The position numbers and the translations under genes were made by a program. From the NCBI RefSeq assembly GCF_918697865.1, contig NZ_CAKKMV010000001.1, positions 310,001 through 374,000 of the forward strand: a stretch of DNA of 64,000 bases. The letters run 5' to 3'. The notes beneath the pieces are model-generated. The model saw only the letters and a program-made list of their open reading frames with translations. It made no database searches and was not told where the DNA came from. This document shows positions 47,071 to 57,140 of this stretch, piece after piece. This DNA is from Massilia sp. Bi118. Its GTDB lineage: Bacteria > Pseudomonadota > Gammaproteobacteria > Burkholderiales > Burkholderiaceae_D. The first letter of the stretch is position 1, and each line of letters begins with the position of its first letter.

Positions 47071-48927
47071 ATGCAGGAGCAGGTGGCGACCGACAGCAAA
47101 CACGCACGCACCGCCTTTGCCGACGGTCCGCGCCTGCTGGCCGACATCGGCGCGACCCATGCGCGCTTTGCCCTGCAGATCGCGCCGGGCGCCTACCGCT
47201 CGGTACGGGTGCTGCGCTGCGACGAGTTCGACGGCATCGTCCCGCTGCTCCGCTTCTATCTGTCCGAACATGAAGACCTGCGCCTGAACCACGCGGCGCT
47301 GGCGCTGGCCAACCCGGTCGATGGCGACTACGTCCGCATGACCAACCGGCCCTGGGCCTTCTCGACCGACGCCGTGCGGCGCGAGCTGGGCCTCACCACC
47401 CTCCTGATCGTCAACGACTTCACGGCGCTGGCGATGGCGATTCCGGGTTTGAAGGGCGAAGACCTGATGCAGGTGGGGCCGGGCAAGCCGGCGCCGCATG
47501 CGGTGCTGGGCGTGCTGGGGCCGGGCACGGGCCTGGGCGTCTCCGGCGGCATCCCGACCGTCGACGGCTTCGTCACCCTCGGCAGCGAGGGCGGCCACGT
47601 CAACTTCGCGCCCAGCGACGAGCGCGAGTTCGCGATCCTGCAGACCGCCTGGCGCGAGTGGACCCACGTGTCGAACGAGCGCCTGATCTCCGGCCCCGGC
47701 ATGGAGATCATTCACCGCGCGCTGGCAGAACGGAATGGTGTCGACGCGCCGCCGCGCGACTCCGCCGGCATCATCGCCGCGGCCCTGGAAGAGAAGGACC
47801 CGCTGTGCCTGGAAGTGCTGGAATGCTTCTGCGGGATGCTGGGCGGCGCCGCGGCCAACCTGGCGGTGACGCTGGGCGCCTTCGGCGGTATCTTCATCGG
47901 CGGCGGCATCGTGCCGCGCCTGGGCGAGTGGTTCAAGACCTCGCCTTTCCGCACCCGCTTCGAGGCCAAGGGCCGCTTCTCGGGCTATATCGCCGACATC
48001 CCGACCTATGTCATCAGCACGCCGCACGTGGCCTTCGACGGCGTCGCGAATATCCTGTCCGAGCACCTGCGCGGGCGCAGCGGCGACAACACGCTGATGG
48101 ACCGCATCCGCCAGCTGCAGACCGAGCTGACCCCGGCCGAGCAGCGCGTCGCCAGCCTGGTGCTGGAGCAGCCGCGCCTGGTGCTGAACGAGCCGATCGC
48201 CGGCATCGCCAGGCTGGCGGACGTCAGCCAGCCGACCGTGATCCGCTTCTGCCGCTCGCTGGGCTTCCTGGGCCTGGCCGACTTCAAGCTGAAGTTCGCC
48301 AGCTCGCTGACGGGTTCGATCCCGGTGCGCCACAGCCAGGTGCGCCACAGCGACAGCACCCATGATTTGTCGGCCAAGGTGATCGACAATACCGTGTCGG
48401 CGATTTTGAAATTCCGTGACCAGCTGGACGTGCGTGCGATCGACCGCGCGATCGAGCTGGTGAGCCGCGCCAGGCGCATCGAGTTCTACGCGATGGGGAA
48501 TGCGCGCGTGGTGGCGCTGGACGGCCAGCACAAGTTCTTCCGCTTCCGCATCCCGACCGCGCTGTACGGCGACTCGCACTTGTTCAGCCTTGCGGCCGAC
48601 CTGCTGGGACCGGGCGACGTGGTGGTGGCGATCTCGAATTCCGGGCGCCTGCCCGAGCTGCTGGCAGCCGTCGACAAGGCGCGCGCGGCCGGCGCCGACG
48701 TCATCGCGATCAGCAGCAGCCAGTCGCCGCTGGCCAAGCGCGCCAGCGTGGTGCTGGCGGTCGATCACGCCGAGGACAACACCAGCTTCCTGGCCATGAT
48801 CTCGCGGGTGCTGCAGCTGCTCCTCATCGACATCATGGCGGTAGGCGTGTCGGTGGACGTGCACCATGCGCGCACGTCGGCATTATCATCGCCGACGCAG
48901 GCGCTCATTTCGCACCTTGATAGCTGA
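47071..48927 (+). CDS. glk: Bifunctional glucokinase / RpiR (HexR-like) regulator, copy 2
   Basis: A 618-residue fusion very similar in sequence and domain order to the protein at 35268. The glucokinase half has LLADIGATHARFAL, LLIVNDFTALAMAIPG, GPGTGLGVSGG and GGAAANLAVTLGAFGGIFIGGGIVPR. The regulator half has the helix-turn-helix IAGIARLADVSQPTVIRFCRSLGF and the SIS domain IEFYAMGNARVVALDGQHKF. It is cotranscribed with the alpha-glucosidase, with 3 bases between the genes. It can trap glucose and report sugar-phosphate level to the genome. The recurring TGTAGT-N3-ACTACA site is its likely target. Copies 1 and 2 diverge mostly in the first 20 residues and at the ends. Confidence 0.93.
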   Translation: MQEQVATDSKHARTAFADGPRLLADIGATHARFALQIAPGAYRSVRVLRCDEFDGIVPLLRFYLSEHEDLRLNHAALALANPVDGDYVRMTNRPWAFSTDAVRRELGLTTLLIVNDFTALAMAIPGLKGEDLMQVGPGKPAPHAVLGVLGPGTGLGVSGGIPTVDGFVTLGSEGGHVNFAPSDEREFAILQTAWREWTHVSNERLISGPGMEIIHRALAERNGVDAPPRDSAGIIAAALEEKDPLCLEVLECFCGMLGGAAANLAVTLGAFGGIFIGGGIVPRLGEWFKTSPFRTRFEAKGRFSGYIADIPTYVISTPHVAFDGVANILSEHLRGRSGDNTLMDRIRQLQTELTPAEQRVASLVLEQPRLVLNEPIAGIARLADVSQPTVIRFCRSLGFLGLADFKLKFASSLTGSIPVRHSQVRHSDSTHDLSAKVIDNTVSAILKFRDQLDVRAIDRAIELVSRARRIEFYAMGNARVVALDGQHKFFRFRIPTALYGDSHLFSLAADLLGPGDVVVAISNSGRLPELLAAVDKARAAGADVIAISSSQSPLAKRASVVLAVDHAEDNTSFLAMISRVLQLLLIDIMAVGVSVDVHHARTSALSSPTQALISHLDS

Positions 48928-49049
48928 GGTGTGAGCAGGACGCCAATCATTTTCTGCGATGATGGCGGGCATCAGAACATGTCATTGGACGATATATCGG
49001 CGGGTCTCTAAGATGGTCACCAACGTAACCCATTCAGTCAAGGTGAACC

Positions 49050-49202
49050 ATGTCCAACCAATCCAGTACCTTCGATCAGTCGATGTCCCTGCCGGCACTG
49101 CGCAAGCCGGGTCGTGGGTTCTTCCGCAGCTTTTTTGCGGTGTGGATTGCGGCTTATGGTAACCGTATCGATTCCCATGGCAGGATCATGATCGAAGGCT
49201 AA
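49050..49202 (+). CDS. Possible 50-residue basic small protein
   Basis: A short frame (MSNQSSTFDQSMSLPALRKP..., ending GRIMIEG) with AAGGTG upstream of the ATG. It contains an amphipathic or aromatic stretch (GFFRSFFAVWIAAYG). It fills the gap between the second glucokinase fusion and a repeat copy; the preceding 120 bp hold nothing I recognise. No family is recognised. Confidence 0.4.
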   Translation: MSNQSSTFDQSMSLPALRKPGRGFFRSFFAVWIAAYGNRIDSHGRIMIEG

Positions 49203-49216
49203 TTTAGCCCCCAAAA

Positions 49217-49303
49217 CGTCATTCCCGCGGAGGCGGGAATCCAAGTTGCACGCGTTTCGACGGCGCTAGCAGAACTTGGATTCCCGCCTTCGCGGGAATG
49301 ACG
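49217..49303. repeat. Paired-hairpin intergenic repeat, copy 6 of 6 (short form)
   Basis: Both arms are of the ATTCCC-N8-GGGAAT type, resembling the core of the Neisseria dRS3 repeat. The 25-bp centre contains GCTAGC, as in copy 5. It lies just after the glycerate kinase stop and may end the aldarate operon transcript. Confidence 0.9.
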
Positions 49304-49321
49304 TTTACAGGGTGCGGGCTT

Positions 49322-50587
49322 TTATTCGAGCACCAACACCGCTCTAAAATCGTTCACATTGGTCAGCGTAGGCCCAGTCACCACCGAATCCCCCAGCGCC
49401 CCAAAGAACCCATGCCCATCGTTGTTCTGCAACGAATCCGCCGGCTTGATCCCCAGTCCCCACGCCCGCTCCAGCGTATCCGGCGCCAGCACCGCTCCCG
49501 CAATCTCTTCCTGCCCGTCGACGCCGTCGGTATCCCCGGCCAGCGCGTGAATGCCGGCGCGGCCTTCCAGCGTCAGGCCCAGCGCTAGCAGGAACTCCAC
49601 ATTGCGCCCGCCGCGGCCCTGGCCGCGCACCGTCACTGTGGTCTCGCCGCCGGACAGCATCACGCAGGGTTTGGCGAAAGGCTGGCCATACTCTGCCACC
49701 TGGCGTGCGATGCCCGCCATCGCCTTGCCGAGGTCGCGCGCCTCGCCCTCGATCGCATTGCCGAGGATGTAAGGCGTGACGCCGGCTTCGCGTGCGACGG
49801 CGGCCGCCGCTTCCAGCGCCATTTGCGGCGTCGCGATCATCCGCGTTTCGCAGCGCGCCAGGCGTTCGTCGCCCGGCTTGACCGATTCGCCACGACCGCT
49901 CTCCAGCACTTCGCGCACCGCCGCCGGCAAGGCGATGCCGTAGCGCTTCACGATCGCCAGCGCGTCCGCGCAGGTGCTGGGGTCGCCGACCGTGGGGCCG
50001 GAGGCGATGTCGCAGGGCTGGTCGCCCGGCACGTCGGAGATCAGCAGGGTGACCACGCGCGCCGGATGGCAGGCCGCGGCCAGGCGTCCGCCCTTGATTG
50101 CCGAGAGATGGCGGCGCACGGTGTTCATCTCGCCGATGGTGGCGCCGGAAGCGAGCAGGGCGCGATTCACAAGCTGCTTGTCTTCCAGCGTGATGCCATC
50201 CAGAGGCAAGGGCAGCAGCGAGGAGCCGCCGCCCGAGATCAGGCAGATCACGGTGTCGTCCGCATGCAGGCCGCTCACCAGCGACATGATGCGCTGCGCA
50301 GCGTCCAGGCCGGCCTGGTCGGGCACGGGGTGCGCGGCCTCGACGATCTCGATGCGCTCGCAAGGCACCGCATAGCCATAGCGCGTGACCACCAGGCCGG
50401 ACAGCGGACCGGCCCAGCTCTTTTCCAGCGCCTGCGCCATCGCGGCCGAGGCCTTGCCGGCGCCGATGACGATCGTCTTGCCCGCGCCGGGTGAGGGCAG
50501 ATGCCGCGGGATGCAATGCCCGGGCTGCGCGGATTCGATCGCAGCTTCGAACATCTTTACCAACAGCTCGCGTGGACTGGCTTGCAT
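49322..50587 (-). CDS. Glycerate 2-kinase (MOFRL/TtuD type)
   Basis: Phosphorylates D-glycerate to 2-phosphoglycerate, the last step of the aldarate pathway here. A 421-residue protein of the DUF4147/MOFRL family: GKTIVIGAGKASAAMAQALE, CLISGGGSSLLPLP, LISDVPGDQPCDIASGPTVGDPSTCADAL and the C-terminal MOFRL region VMLSGGETTVTVRGQGRGGRNVEFLL...AGDTDGVDG. Older annotations call such proteins hydroxypyruvate reductase. The start was set at ATG 50587 with GGAG upstream. It is the last gene of the minus-strand operon, 31 bases after garR. It differs in family from E. coli GarK. Confidence 0.92.
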   Translation of the reverse strand: MQASPRELLVKMFEAAIESAQPGHCIPRHLPSPGAGKTIVIGAGKASAAMAQALEKSWAGPLSGLVVTRYGYAVPCERIEIVEAAHPVPDQAGLDAAQRIMSLVSGLHADDTVICLISGGGSSLLPLPLDGITLEDKQLVNRALLASGATIGEMNTVRRHLSAIKGGRLAAACHPARVVTLLISDVPGDQPCDIASGPTVGDPSTCADALAIVKRYGIALPAAVREVLESGRGESVKPGDERLARCETRMIATPQMALEAAAAVAREAGVTPYILGNAIEGEARDLGKAMAGIARQVAEYGQPFAKPCVMLSGGETTVTVRGQGRGGRNVEFLLALGLTLEGRAGIHALAGDTDGVDGQEEIAGAVLAPDTLERAWGLGIKPADSLQNNDGHGFFGALGDSVVTGPTLTNVNDFRAVLVLE

Positions 50588-50618
50588 CACTATTCTCCAA
50601 AAAAATCAGGCTGCGGGT

Positions 50619-51512
50619 TTAAGCTGTAGCTTGGCCGATTTCGAAGTTTGCCATCTTTTCCAGCGCGCGTACCATTGCCGAATGATCCCAGCCGCCGCCG
50701 CCGTGGGCCGCGCAGCTGTTGAACAGTTCCTGGGCGGTAGCGGTGTTCGGCAGCGAGACGCCGACTGCGCGCGCACTGGACAGCGCCAGGTTCAGGTCCT
50801 TCTGGTGCAGCTCGATGCGGAAGCCCGGATCGAAGGTACGCTTGACCATGCGCTCGCCGTGGACTTCGAGGATGCGCGAGGCAGCGAAGCCGCCCATCAG
50901 CGCCTGGCGCACCTTGGCCGGATCGGCGCCCATCTTCGATGCGAACAGCAGGGCTTCTCCCACCGCCTCGATGTTCAGCGCGACGATGATCTGGTTGGCC
51001 ACCTTGGTGGTCTGGCCGGCGCCGTTCTCGCCCACCAGGGTGATGTTCTTGCCCATCAGTTCGAACAGCGGCTTGACGCGGTCGAAGGCCGCTTCCGAAC
51101 CGCCCACCATGATGGTCAGGCTGGCGGCCTTGGCGCCGACTTCGCCGCCGGAGACCGGGGCGTCCACGTATTCGCAGCCCAGCGCCTTGATGCGCTCTGC
51201 AAAGGCCTTGGTCTCGACCGGCGAGATCGAGCTCATGTCGACCACCACCTTGCCCGGCGTGAGCCCGGCAGCGACGCCGTCTTCATCGAACAGCGCTGAG
51301 GCCACGTGCGGGGTATCCGGCACCATGGTGATGATCACGTCGGCGTTCTGCGCCACTTCCTTGCTCGAACCGCAGGCCTTGCCCCCGGCCTCGACCAGTT
51401 CGGCCGGCACGCTGCCGTGGGTGTACAGGAAGACGTCGTGGCCGGCCTTGATCAGGTGGCCCGCCATCGGGGTGCCCATGATGCCCAGGCCGATGAATCC
51501 GATTTTGCTCAT
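50619..51512 (-). CDS. garR: Tartronate semialdehyde reductase (2-hydroxy-3-oxopropionate reductase)
   Basis: Reduces tartronate semialdehyde to D-glycerate with NAD(P)H. A 297-residue beta-hydroxyacid dehydrogenase: Rossmann motif GFIGLGIMGTPMAGHLIKAGH, substrate motif YVDAPVSGGEVGAKAASLTIMVGG, catalytic Lys in GAGQTTKVANQIIVALNIEAVGEA and HQKDLNLAL near the end. Length and motifs agree with GarR/GlxR. It lies 18 bases downstream of garL and supplies glycerate to the kinase encoded next. Cytoplasmic. Confidence 0.95.
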   Translation of the reverse strand: MSKIGFIGLGIMGTPMAGHLIKAGHDVFLYTHGSVPAELVEAGGKACGSSKEVAQNADVIITMVPDTPHVASALFDEDGVAAGLTPGKVVVDMSSISPVETKAFAERIKALGCEYVDAPVSGGEVGAKAASLTIMVGGSEAAFDRVKPLFELMGKNITLVGENGAGQTTKVANQIIVALNIEAVGEALLFASKMGADPAKVRQALMGGFAASRILEVHGERMVKRTFDPGFRIELHQKDLNLALSSARAVGVSLPNTATAQELFNSCAAHGGGGWDHSAMVRALEKMANFEIGQATA

Positions 51513-51530
51513 TTGTTTTCTCCCTGATTT

Positions 51531-52313
51531 TTAAAATGCGTACTTGTCGCGCAGGCCTTGCGTGGCGGCGCGGAACAGGCCCTGGTCGCTGCCCACGGCC
51601 ACCATGGTCGCGCCCATCTCGATGTAGCGGCGCGCGTCGGCTTCGACCGGCGCCAGGATCCCAACCGGCACGCCGGCGGCCTTGGCGGCGGCGAACACCT
51701 GCTGCATCGCTTCCTGCACTTCCGGATGGCTGGCGTTGCCCAGGTAGCCGTAGCCGGCGGCCAGGTCCGAAGGGCCGATGAAGACGCAGTCGACGCCGTC
51801 CACCGCGCAGATGGCTTCGATGTTGGCGACCGCCTTGCGGCTCTCGATCTGCAGCGCCACCGTGATGTGCTGGTTGCTGATCTTGTGGTAGTCGGCGATG
51901 GTGCCGAAGCGGTTGCCGCGCATCGATACCGAGACGCCGCGCACGCCTTCCGGCGCATAGCGGGTGGCGGCGACAGCGCTTGCAGCTTCTTCCGCGGTTT
52001 CGACGAAGGGCACCAGGAAGTTGTAGAAGCCGGCGTCCAGCAGGCGCTTGATCTGCACCGTGTCGTTGGACTGCGGACGCACCACCGGCGCGCTCGGGCT
52101 GTCCTTCAGCGCCATCAGCTGGAAGATGAAGCCGTTCAAATCGTTTGGCGAATGCTCGCCGTCCAGCAGCAGCCAGTCGAAGCCGGCCAGGCCCAGGATC
52201 TCGGTGGTGAAGGGATTCGCCAGCGAGGACCAGCAGCCGATCTGCACTTTGCCTTCGCGCAGGTCCTGCTTGAAACGGTTGGGAATGCCGCTATAGGGGG
52301 TGTTGTAGCTCAT
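51531..52313 (-). CDS. garL: 5-keto-4-deoxy-D-glucarate aldolase
   Basis: Splits 5-keto-4-deoxyglucarate into pyruvate and tartronate semialdehyde. A 260-residue class II HpcH/HpaI-type aldolase: [35 protein letters not shown] with the catalytic His, [30 protein letters not shown] with the substrate Arg, and metal ligands around [30 protein letters not shown]. It closely resembles E. coli GarL. It takes the product of both dehydratases in the operon (gudD and garD). Gaps of 21 bases upstream and 18 downstream indicate one transcript. Confidence 0.95.
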   Translation of the reverse strand: MSYNTPYSGIPNRFKQDLREGKVQIGCWSSLANPFTTEILGLAGFDWLLLDGEHSPNDLNGFIFQLMALKDSPSAPVVRPQSNDTVQIKRLLDAGFYNFLVPFVETAEEAASAVAATRYAPEGVRGVSVSMRGNRFGTIADYHKISNQHITVALQIESRKAVANIEAICAVDGVDCVFIGPSDLAAGYGYLGNASHPEVQEAMQQVFAAAKAAGVPVGILAPVEADARRYIEMGATMVAVGSDQGLFRAATQGLRDKYAF

Positions 52314-52334
52314 GTCGTCTCCACTCGTTTTTAT

Positions 52335-53675
52335 TCAGCGCACCAGGCAGGGGCGTTTGTTATCGAAGGTCCAGTTCGGGACCAGGAACTGCATCGCGGC
52401 GGCATCGTCGCGCGCGCCCAGGCCCATGTTTTTATAAGCCTGATGCGCCTTCTCGAGTTCGTCGAGATCGATCTCGATGCCCAGGCCCGGCTTCGAAGGA
52501 ATGCGGATCATGCCGCCTTCGATCTTCAGCGGGTCCTTGGTCAGGCGCTGGCCGTCCTGCCAGATCCAGTGGGTGTCGATGGCGGTGACCTTGCCCGGGG
52601 CGGCGGCGCCGACGTGGGTGAACATGGCCAGCGAGATGTCGAAGTGGTTGTTCGAGTGCGAGCCCCAGGTCAGTCCGAACATCTCGCACAGTTGGGCCAC
52701 GCGCACCGAACCCTGCATGGTCCAGAAGTGCGGGTCGGCCAGCGGGATGTCGACCGACTGCAGCTGGATCGAGTGGGCCATCTGGCGCCAGTCGGTGGCG
52801 ATCATGTTGGTCGCGGTCGGCAGGCCGGTGGCGCGGCGGAACTCGGCCATCACTTCGCGGCCCGAGAAGCCGCCTTCGGCGCCGCAGGGGTCTTCCGCAT
52901 AGGCCAGCACGCCATGCTTGTCGCGGCAGACGCGGATCGCTTCCTTGAGCGACCAGGCGCCGTTCGGGTCCAGCGTGATGCGCGCATCCGGGAAGCGCTC
53001 GTGCATTGCGACGATGGCTTCCATCTCTTCGTCGGCACTCAGCACGCCGCCTTTCAGCTTGAAGTCGTTGAAGCCGTAGCGCTCGCGCGCCGCTTCGCAC
53101 AGGCGCACCACGGCTTCCGGCGTGAGCGCTTCCTCGTTACGCAGGCGGAACCAGGCATTGCCGGCATCCGGCTCGCTGCGGTAGTTCAGGTTCGTCTTCC
53201 TGCGATCGCCGACATAAAAGAGATAGCCCAGCATCTCGACGGCGTCGCGCTGCATGCCTTCGCCCAGCAGGGCGGCGACCGGCACGTTCATGAACTGGCC
53301 CAGCAGGTCGAGCAGGGCCGACTCCACCGCGGTGACGGCGTGGATGGTGGTGCGCAGGTCGAAGGTCTGGTTGCCGCGGCCGCCCGCATCGCGGTCGGCG
53401 AAGGTCTTGCGCATCGCATTCAGGATGTTGTTGTACTCGCCCAGGGTCTTGCCGACGATGAGGGGCCTGGCATCCTCGATGGTCTGGCGGATCTTCTCGC
53501 CGCCCGGGACTTCGCCCAGGCCGGTGTTGCCGGCGCTGTCCGAGATCAGCACGATATTACGGGTGAACCAGGGGCCGTGGGCGCCGGAGAGATTCAGCAG
53601 CATGCTGTCCTGGCCGGCGACGGGAACGACGCGCAGGTCGGTGACGACGGGTGCGCCGGATACGTAGTTGGTCAT
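52335..53675 (-). CDS. gudD: Glucarate dehydratase
   Basis: Dehydrates D-glucarate (and L-idarate) to 5-keto-4-deoxyglucarate. A 446-residue enolase-superfamily enzyme. The KxK base pair is K206/K208 (FKLKGG), the Mg ligands are D236 (TLDPNG), E261 ([11 protein letters not shown]) and N290 (TNMIATDW), and the opposite base is H340 ([12 protein letters not shown]). These match E. coli GudD residues shifted by one. The protein has full length with no missing catalytic residue. It lies 10 bases after gudP. Confidence 0.97.
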   Translation of the reverse strand: MTNYVSGAPVVTDLRVVPVAGQDSMLLNLSGAHGPWFTRNIVLISDSAGNTGLGEVPGGEKIRQTIEDARPLIVGKTLGEYNNILNAMRKTFADRDAGGRGNQTFDLRTTIHAVTAVESALLDLLGQFMNVPVAALLGEGMQRDAVEMLGYLFYVGDRRKTNLNYRSEPDAGNAWFRLRNEEALTPEAVVRLCEAARERYGFNDFKLKGGVLSADEEMEAIVAMHERFPDARITLDPNGAWSLKEAIRVCRDKHGVLAYAEDPCGAEGGFSGREVMAEFRRATGLPTATNMIATDWRQMAHSIQLQSVDIPLADPHFWTMQGSVRVAQLCEMFGLTWGSHSNNHFDISLAMFTHVGAAAPGKVTAIDTHWIWQDGQRLTKDPLKIEGGMIRIPSKPGLGIEIDLDELEKAHQAYKNMGLGARDDAAAMQFLVPNWTFDNKRPCLVR

Positions 53676-53685
53676 GTGTGCGTCC

Positions 53686-55065
53686 TTATTGCTTGATCAG
53701 GGATTTCGAGAGGCTGACACGCTTGATGTCGCCGACGATGAACAGGTAGCAGGCGATGGCCAGCGCGGCGTTGGCGCCGACGTAGACCAGCGCGCCGGCA
53801 AACGAGCCGGTGCCCTGCACGATGAAGCCGATGACGATGGGCGTCGTGATGCCGGCGGTGTTGCCGAAGGTGTTGAACAGCGCGCCCGACAGGCCGCCGG
53901 CTTCCTTGGGCGAAGTGTCGGAGACGACCGCCCAGCCCAGTGCGCCGACGCCCTTGCCGAAGAAGGCCAGCGACATCACGGCGACGACCAGCATGTCGGT
54001 CTCGATATAGTTACAGGCGATCATGCTCATCGACAGCAGCATGCCGATCACGATCGGCAGCTTGCGCGACACCGACAGCGAATAGCCTTTCTTGGCCAGG
54101 CGGTCCGACAGCCAGCCGCCGAACACGCCGCCGAGGAAGCCCGCGATGGCCGGCAGCGAGGCCACGAAGCCGGCCTTCAGGATGGTCATGTGGCGCTCCT
54201 GCACCAGGTAGACCGGGAACCAGGTCAGGAAGAAGTAGGTCAGGGTGGTGATGCAGTACTGGCCGATGTACACGCCCAGCAGCATGCGGTTGCCGAGCAG
54301 CTCCTTGATGCAGGCGAAGGTGTTGACCTGGGCCGGGGCCTTTTGCGCGCCGTCGAGGTCGACCAGGGCGCCGCCTTCCTGGATGTATTTCAGTTCGCTC
54401 GCGCTGACCGAGGGGTGGTCCTTCGGTCCGTAGATGACCTTGAGCCAGACGAAGGCCATCACGATGCCCAGGCCGCCCATCACGTAGAACACGCTGTGCC
54501 AGCCGTAGGAGTGCACCAGCCAGCCCATGATGGGCGCGAACAGCACGGTGGCGAAGTACTGCGCCGAGTTGAAGATGGCGGCGGCGAGGCCGCGCTCATT
54601 GGTCGGGAACCAGGCCGAGGCGATGCGGCTGTTGCCGGGGAAGGAGGGCGCTTCGGCGGCGCCGACCAGCAGGCGCAGCGCGAACAGCATGGTCACCGCG
54701 GCGCCGCCGGCGAGGAAGCCTGCCGCGCCGGTCAGCATCGTGAAGACCGACCACAGGAAGATGCTGAAGAAGTAGGTGATCTTGGAGCCGAAACGGTCCA
54801 GCAGCCAGCCGCCCGGCAGCTGGGCGATCACGTAGGACCAGGCGAAGGCCGAGAACACGAAGCCCATCTGGACCGCGTCCAGGCCGAGCTCCTTCTTGAT
54901 GCCCGGCGCGGCGATCGAGATCGTGGCGCGGTCCGCGTAGTTGATGGTGGTGATCACGAACAGCATCGCCAGAATCATCCAGCGCGTGCGGGTCTGCACT
55001 TTGGCCGCGGCTGCGGTCCTGATGGCTTGCGTTTGTTCCACGGGTGTCTCCTGTAGGTTGGTCAT
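53686..55065 (-). CDS. gudP: Glucarate/galactarate MFS transporter
   Basis: Inner-membrane proton symporter of the anion:cation symporter (ACS) family, about 12 helices. It resembles E. coli GudP throughout: [107 protein letters not shown]. The annotated start is ATG 55065. A GTG at 55041 is preceded by a better ribosome site (AGGAGA) and could be the real start, since the first eight residues are not conserved. It imports the substrate of the two dehydratases in the same operon. Confidence 0.95.
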   Translation of the reverse strand: MTNLQETPVEQTQAIRTAAAAKVQTRTRWMILAMLFVITTINYADRATISIAAPGIKKELGLDAVQMGFVFSAFAWSYVIAQLPGGWLLDRFGSKITYFFSIFLWSVFTMLTGAAGFLAGGAAVTMLFALRLLVGAAEAPSFPGNSRIASAWFPTNERGLAAAIFNSAQYFATVLFAPIMGWLVHSYGWHSVFYVMGGLGIVMAFVWLKVIYGPKDHPSVSASELKYIQEGGALVDLDGAQKAPAQVNTFACIKELLGNRMLLGVYIGQYCITTLTYFFLTWFPVYLVQERHMTILKAGFVASLPAIAGFLGGVFGGWLSDRLAKKGYSLSVSRKLPIVIGMLLSMSMIACNYIETDMLVVAVMSLAFFGKGVGALGWAVVSDTSPKEAGGLSGALFNTFGNTAGITTPIVIGFIVQGTGSFAGALVYVGANAALAIACYLFIVGDIKRVSLSKSLIKQ

Positions 55066-55154
55066 TTGCTGTTCTTATGACAGGTATAGTAGTCCCGCAT
55101 TCATGCGCAACCAAACCAATGAATGTCTCGATCGATTCAAGAATTGAATCGAAC

Positions 55155-56057
55155 TTAATTGCTGCGCGCAGGAAGGAAAGCGGGCAGGATGTCGCGCCGG
55201 AAGATGTCGAGAATGGGATTGCCGTTGTCGCGGCGGTAGGCGCAGACGGTCTGCACCGGCTCCGGCGGATCGGTCTGCATCGTGCGCAGCACCACGCCGC
55301 GCAGCTGCAGACGCGCCGCCGCGGTGGGGATCAGCGCCACGCCGACGCCCGAACTGACCAGGGCCAGCATGGTGTGGATCTGGCCGATGTGCTCGACCAC
55401 CTCGGGCGTGACGCCGGCGGCGTCGAAACAGTTGTTCAGCAGCTGGTAGAAGTAGCGCGCCTCGTAGGGCGAGTACATCAGAAAGGGTTTGTCGTGCACG
55501 CAGGAAAGTAGCGGCTGCTCGGGCCAGTCATCGGCCTCGCGTTCCGGGATCGCCAGCATCAGCGGTTCGGTGGCCAGCAGCACGCTCTCGAGTTCGCCGT
55601 GGCGCGCATGCGGGCGCATCAGGCCGACGTCGAGCTGGCCGCTGTCGAGCGCCTCCAGCTGCGAGGTCGTCACCAGTTCCTTCAGGGTCAGCGAGATGCC
55701 GGGCGCACGCTCGCGCAGGCGCCGCACCAGGTCGGGCAGCAGGCCGTAGCCGAAAGCGGCGGTGAAGCCGATCGCCAGCGCGCCTTGCTCGCCCTTGGCG
55801 ACCCGGCGCGCCGTCACCACGGCCTCGTCGGCCATGCGCAAAATGCGCGCAGCCTCCGGGAAGAATGCCTTGCCGGCCGCCGTCAGGCGCACGCCGCGGC
55901 TGCTGCGGTCGAGCAGGCGGGTGCCCACATGGTGTTCGAGCAGCTGGATCTGCCGGCTCAGCGGCGGCTGCGTCATGTTCAGGCGCTCGGCGGCGCGCCC
56001 GAAGTGCAGTTCTTCCGCCACCGCGACGAAGCAGCGGACCTGGCTGATCTCGAACAT
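55155..56057 (-). CDS. LysR-type regulator inside the aldarate operon
   Basis: A 300-residue LysR protein. Its helix-turn-helix is FEISQVRCFVAVAEELHFGRAAERLNMTQPPLSRQIQLLEHHVG, and the effector domain starts GALAIGFTAAFGYGLLPDLVRRL, a branch similar to BenM/CatR-like regulators. It lies between the porin (9-base gap) and gudP (89-base gap), on the same strand, so it is probably transcribed with the operon it regulates. AAGGAGAA precedes the ATG. The 89-bp gap before gudP could hold a secondary promoter and its binding site, although no clear T-N11-A motif stands out. Confidence 0.9.
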   Translation of the reverse strand: MFEISQVRCFVAVAEELHFGRAAERLNMTQPPLSRQIQLLEHHVGTRLLDRSSRGVRLTAAGKAFFPEAARILRMADEAVVTARRVAKGEQGALAIGFTAAFGYGLLPDLVRRLRERAPGISLTLKELVTTSQLEALDSGQLDVGLMRPHARHGELESVLLATEPLMLAIPEREADDWPEQPLLSCVHDKPFLMYSPYEARYFYQLLNNCFDAAGVTPEVVEHIGQIHTMLALVSSGVGVALIPTAAARLQLRGVVLRTMQTDPPEPVQTVCAYRRDNGNPILDIFRRDILPAFLPARSN

Positions 56058-56066
56058 CGGTTCTCC

Positions 56067-57140
56067 TTAGAAGGTGTGGCGGATACCTAAGTTATAACCC
56101 GTGTTGCCGGTGCCGGATTCGGTATTGTTGGCCACAGTGTAGCCTGCGCCGTTCCTGTTATCGATATGGCCGTAGGCTGCGTACAGGCCGGTGCGCTTCG
56201 ACAGGCTGTACAGGTAGCCGATGCCCCAGGCGTTGGCGTCCTGGTTGAAGGCGGTGCGGTCATCCTTGTGCATCACCGAGAACATCAGCTTGCCCGGACC
56301 GATCGGGGCGCTCAGGCCCAGCAGGACGCTGCGGCCGTCCGTCGACGGGGTCGGCTTGACGCCGCCGTATGGGTTGTTGCTGTTGCCGAGGGTGGCGGCA
56401 TTGAAGCCCTTGTCGATGCCATAGGCGAAGCGCAGGGTCGCCACCTGCAGCTTATAGGCCGCGGTGAACAGGGTGTTGCGGCCCAGGCTGCGGTTGAGGG
56501 CGGGTGCGGTGGCGGTGGCGGCAACGTCCGTGTTCTTGGCGTTGTAGGCCACGCGCAGGGCCAGCGGACCGCTCGCATAGCCGAGCGCGCCGCCGAACTG
56601 GCGCCCGGTCGAGAAAGTGGTCTGCTCGCCCATCGCATAGGCCAGTTCGCCGTCGAAGCCGTTCACTTTCGGCGATTTGTAGGTGATCGTATTGCTGGTG
56701 CGGACGTTCGAGCCATTATCCGGGAACAGGTTCTTCGAGCTGCCCGCGTAGCCGGTGCTGAACGGGTCGATCGCGACCAGGGTCGTGTGCCAGGGCGTGT
56801 ACTGGCGGCCCAGCGCGATTTCGCCGGCGCGGCCCTTCAGGCCCACCAGAGCCTGGCGGTTGAAAATCGTGCCGGCGGCGTCGACTTCGCCGGTGTCGAT
56901 CCTGGCGCCGGTTTCCAGCGTGAAGAAGGCGGACAGGCCGCCGCCCAGGTCTTCGCTGCCCTTGAAGCCGATGCGCGAGGCCGAGGCCGCGCCGCTGGTG
57001 ATCTTGGTGGACGGGCTGGCGACGCCGCCATGCTCGCTGACGATGGCGGCGTCGATGATGCCGTAGATTTCTACCTGCGTCTGGGCCTGGGCGGCTGCGC
57101 AGGCGGCGAGGCCGATCGTCAATGCTGCTGCTTTCTTCAT
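56067..57140 (-). CDS. Outer-membrane general porin, Burkholderiales type
   Basis: A 357-residue 16-strand porin with signal peptide MKKAAALTIGLAACAAAQAQ. The opening TQVEIYGIIDAAIVSEHGG, the motifs SRIGFKGSEDLGGGLSAFFTLETG and FNRQALVGLKGRAGEIALGRQ, and the terminal GYNLGIRHTF (C-terminal Phe) are typical of Neisseria/Burkholderia porins. It lies between garD and the LysR gene in the aldarate operon. It therefore probably forms the outer-membrane entry channel for glucarate, galactarate or other small acids. Such substrate-linked porins are common in this order. Confidence 0.93.
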   Translation of the reverse strand: MKKAAALTIGLAACAAAQAQTQVEIYGIIDAAIVSEHGGVASPSTKITSGAASASRIGFKGSEDLGGGLSAFFTLETGARIDTGEVDAAGTIFNRQALVGLKGRAGEIALGRQYTPWHTTLVAIDPFSTGYAGSSKNLFPDNGSNVRTSNTITYKSPKVNGFDGELAYAMGEQTTFSTGRQFGGALGYASGPLALRVAYNAKNTDVAATATAPALNRSLGRNTLFTAAYKLQVATLRFAYGIDKGFNAATLGNSNNPYGGVKPTPSTDGRSVLLGLSAPIGPGKLMFSVMHKDDRTAFNQDANAWGIGYLYSLSKRTGLYAAYGHIDNRNGAGYTVANNTESGTGNTGYNLGIRHTF

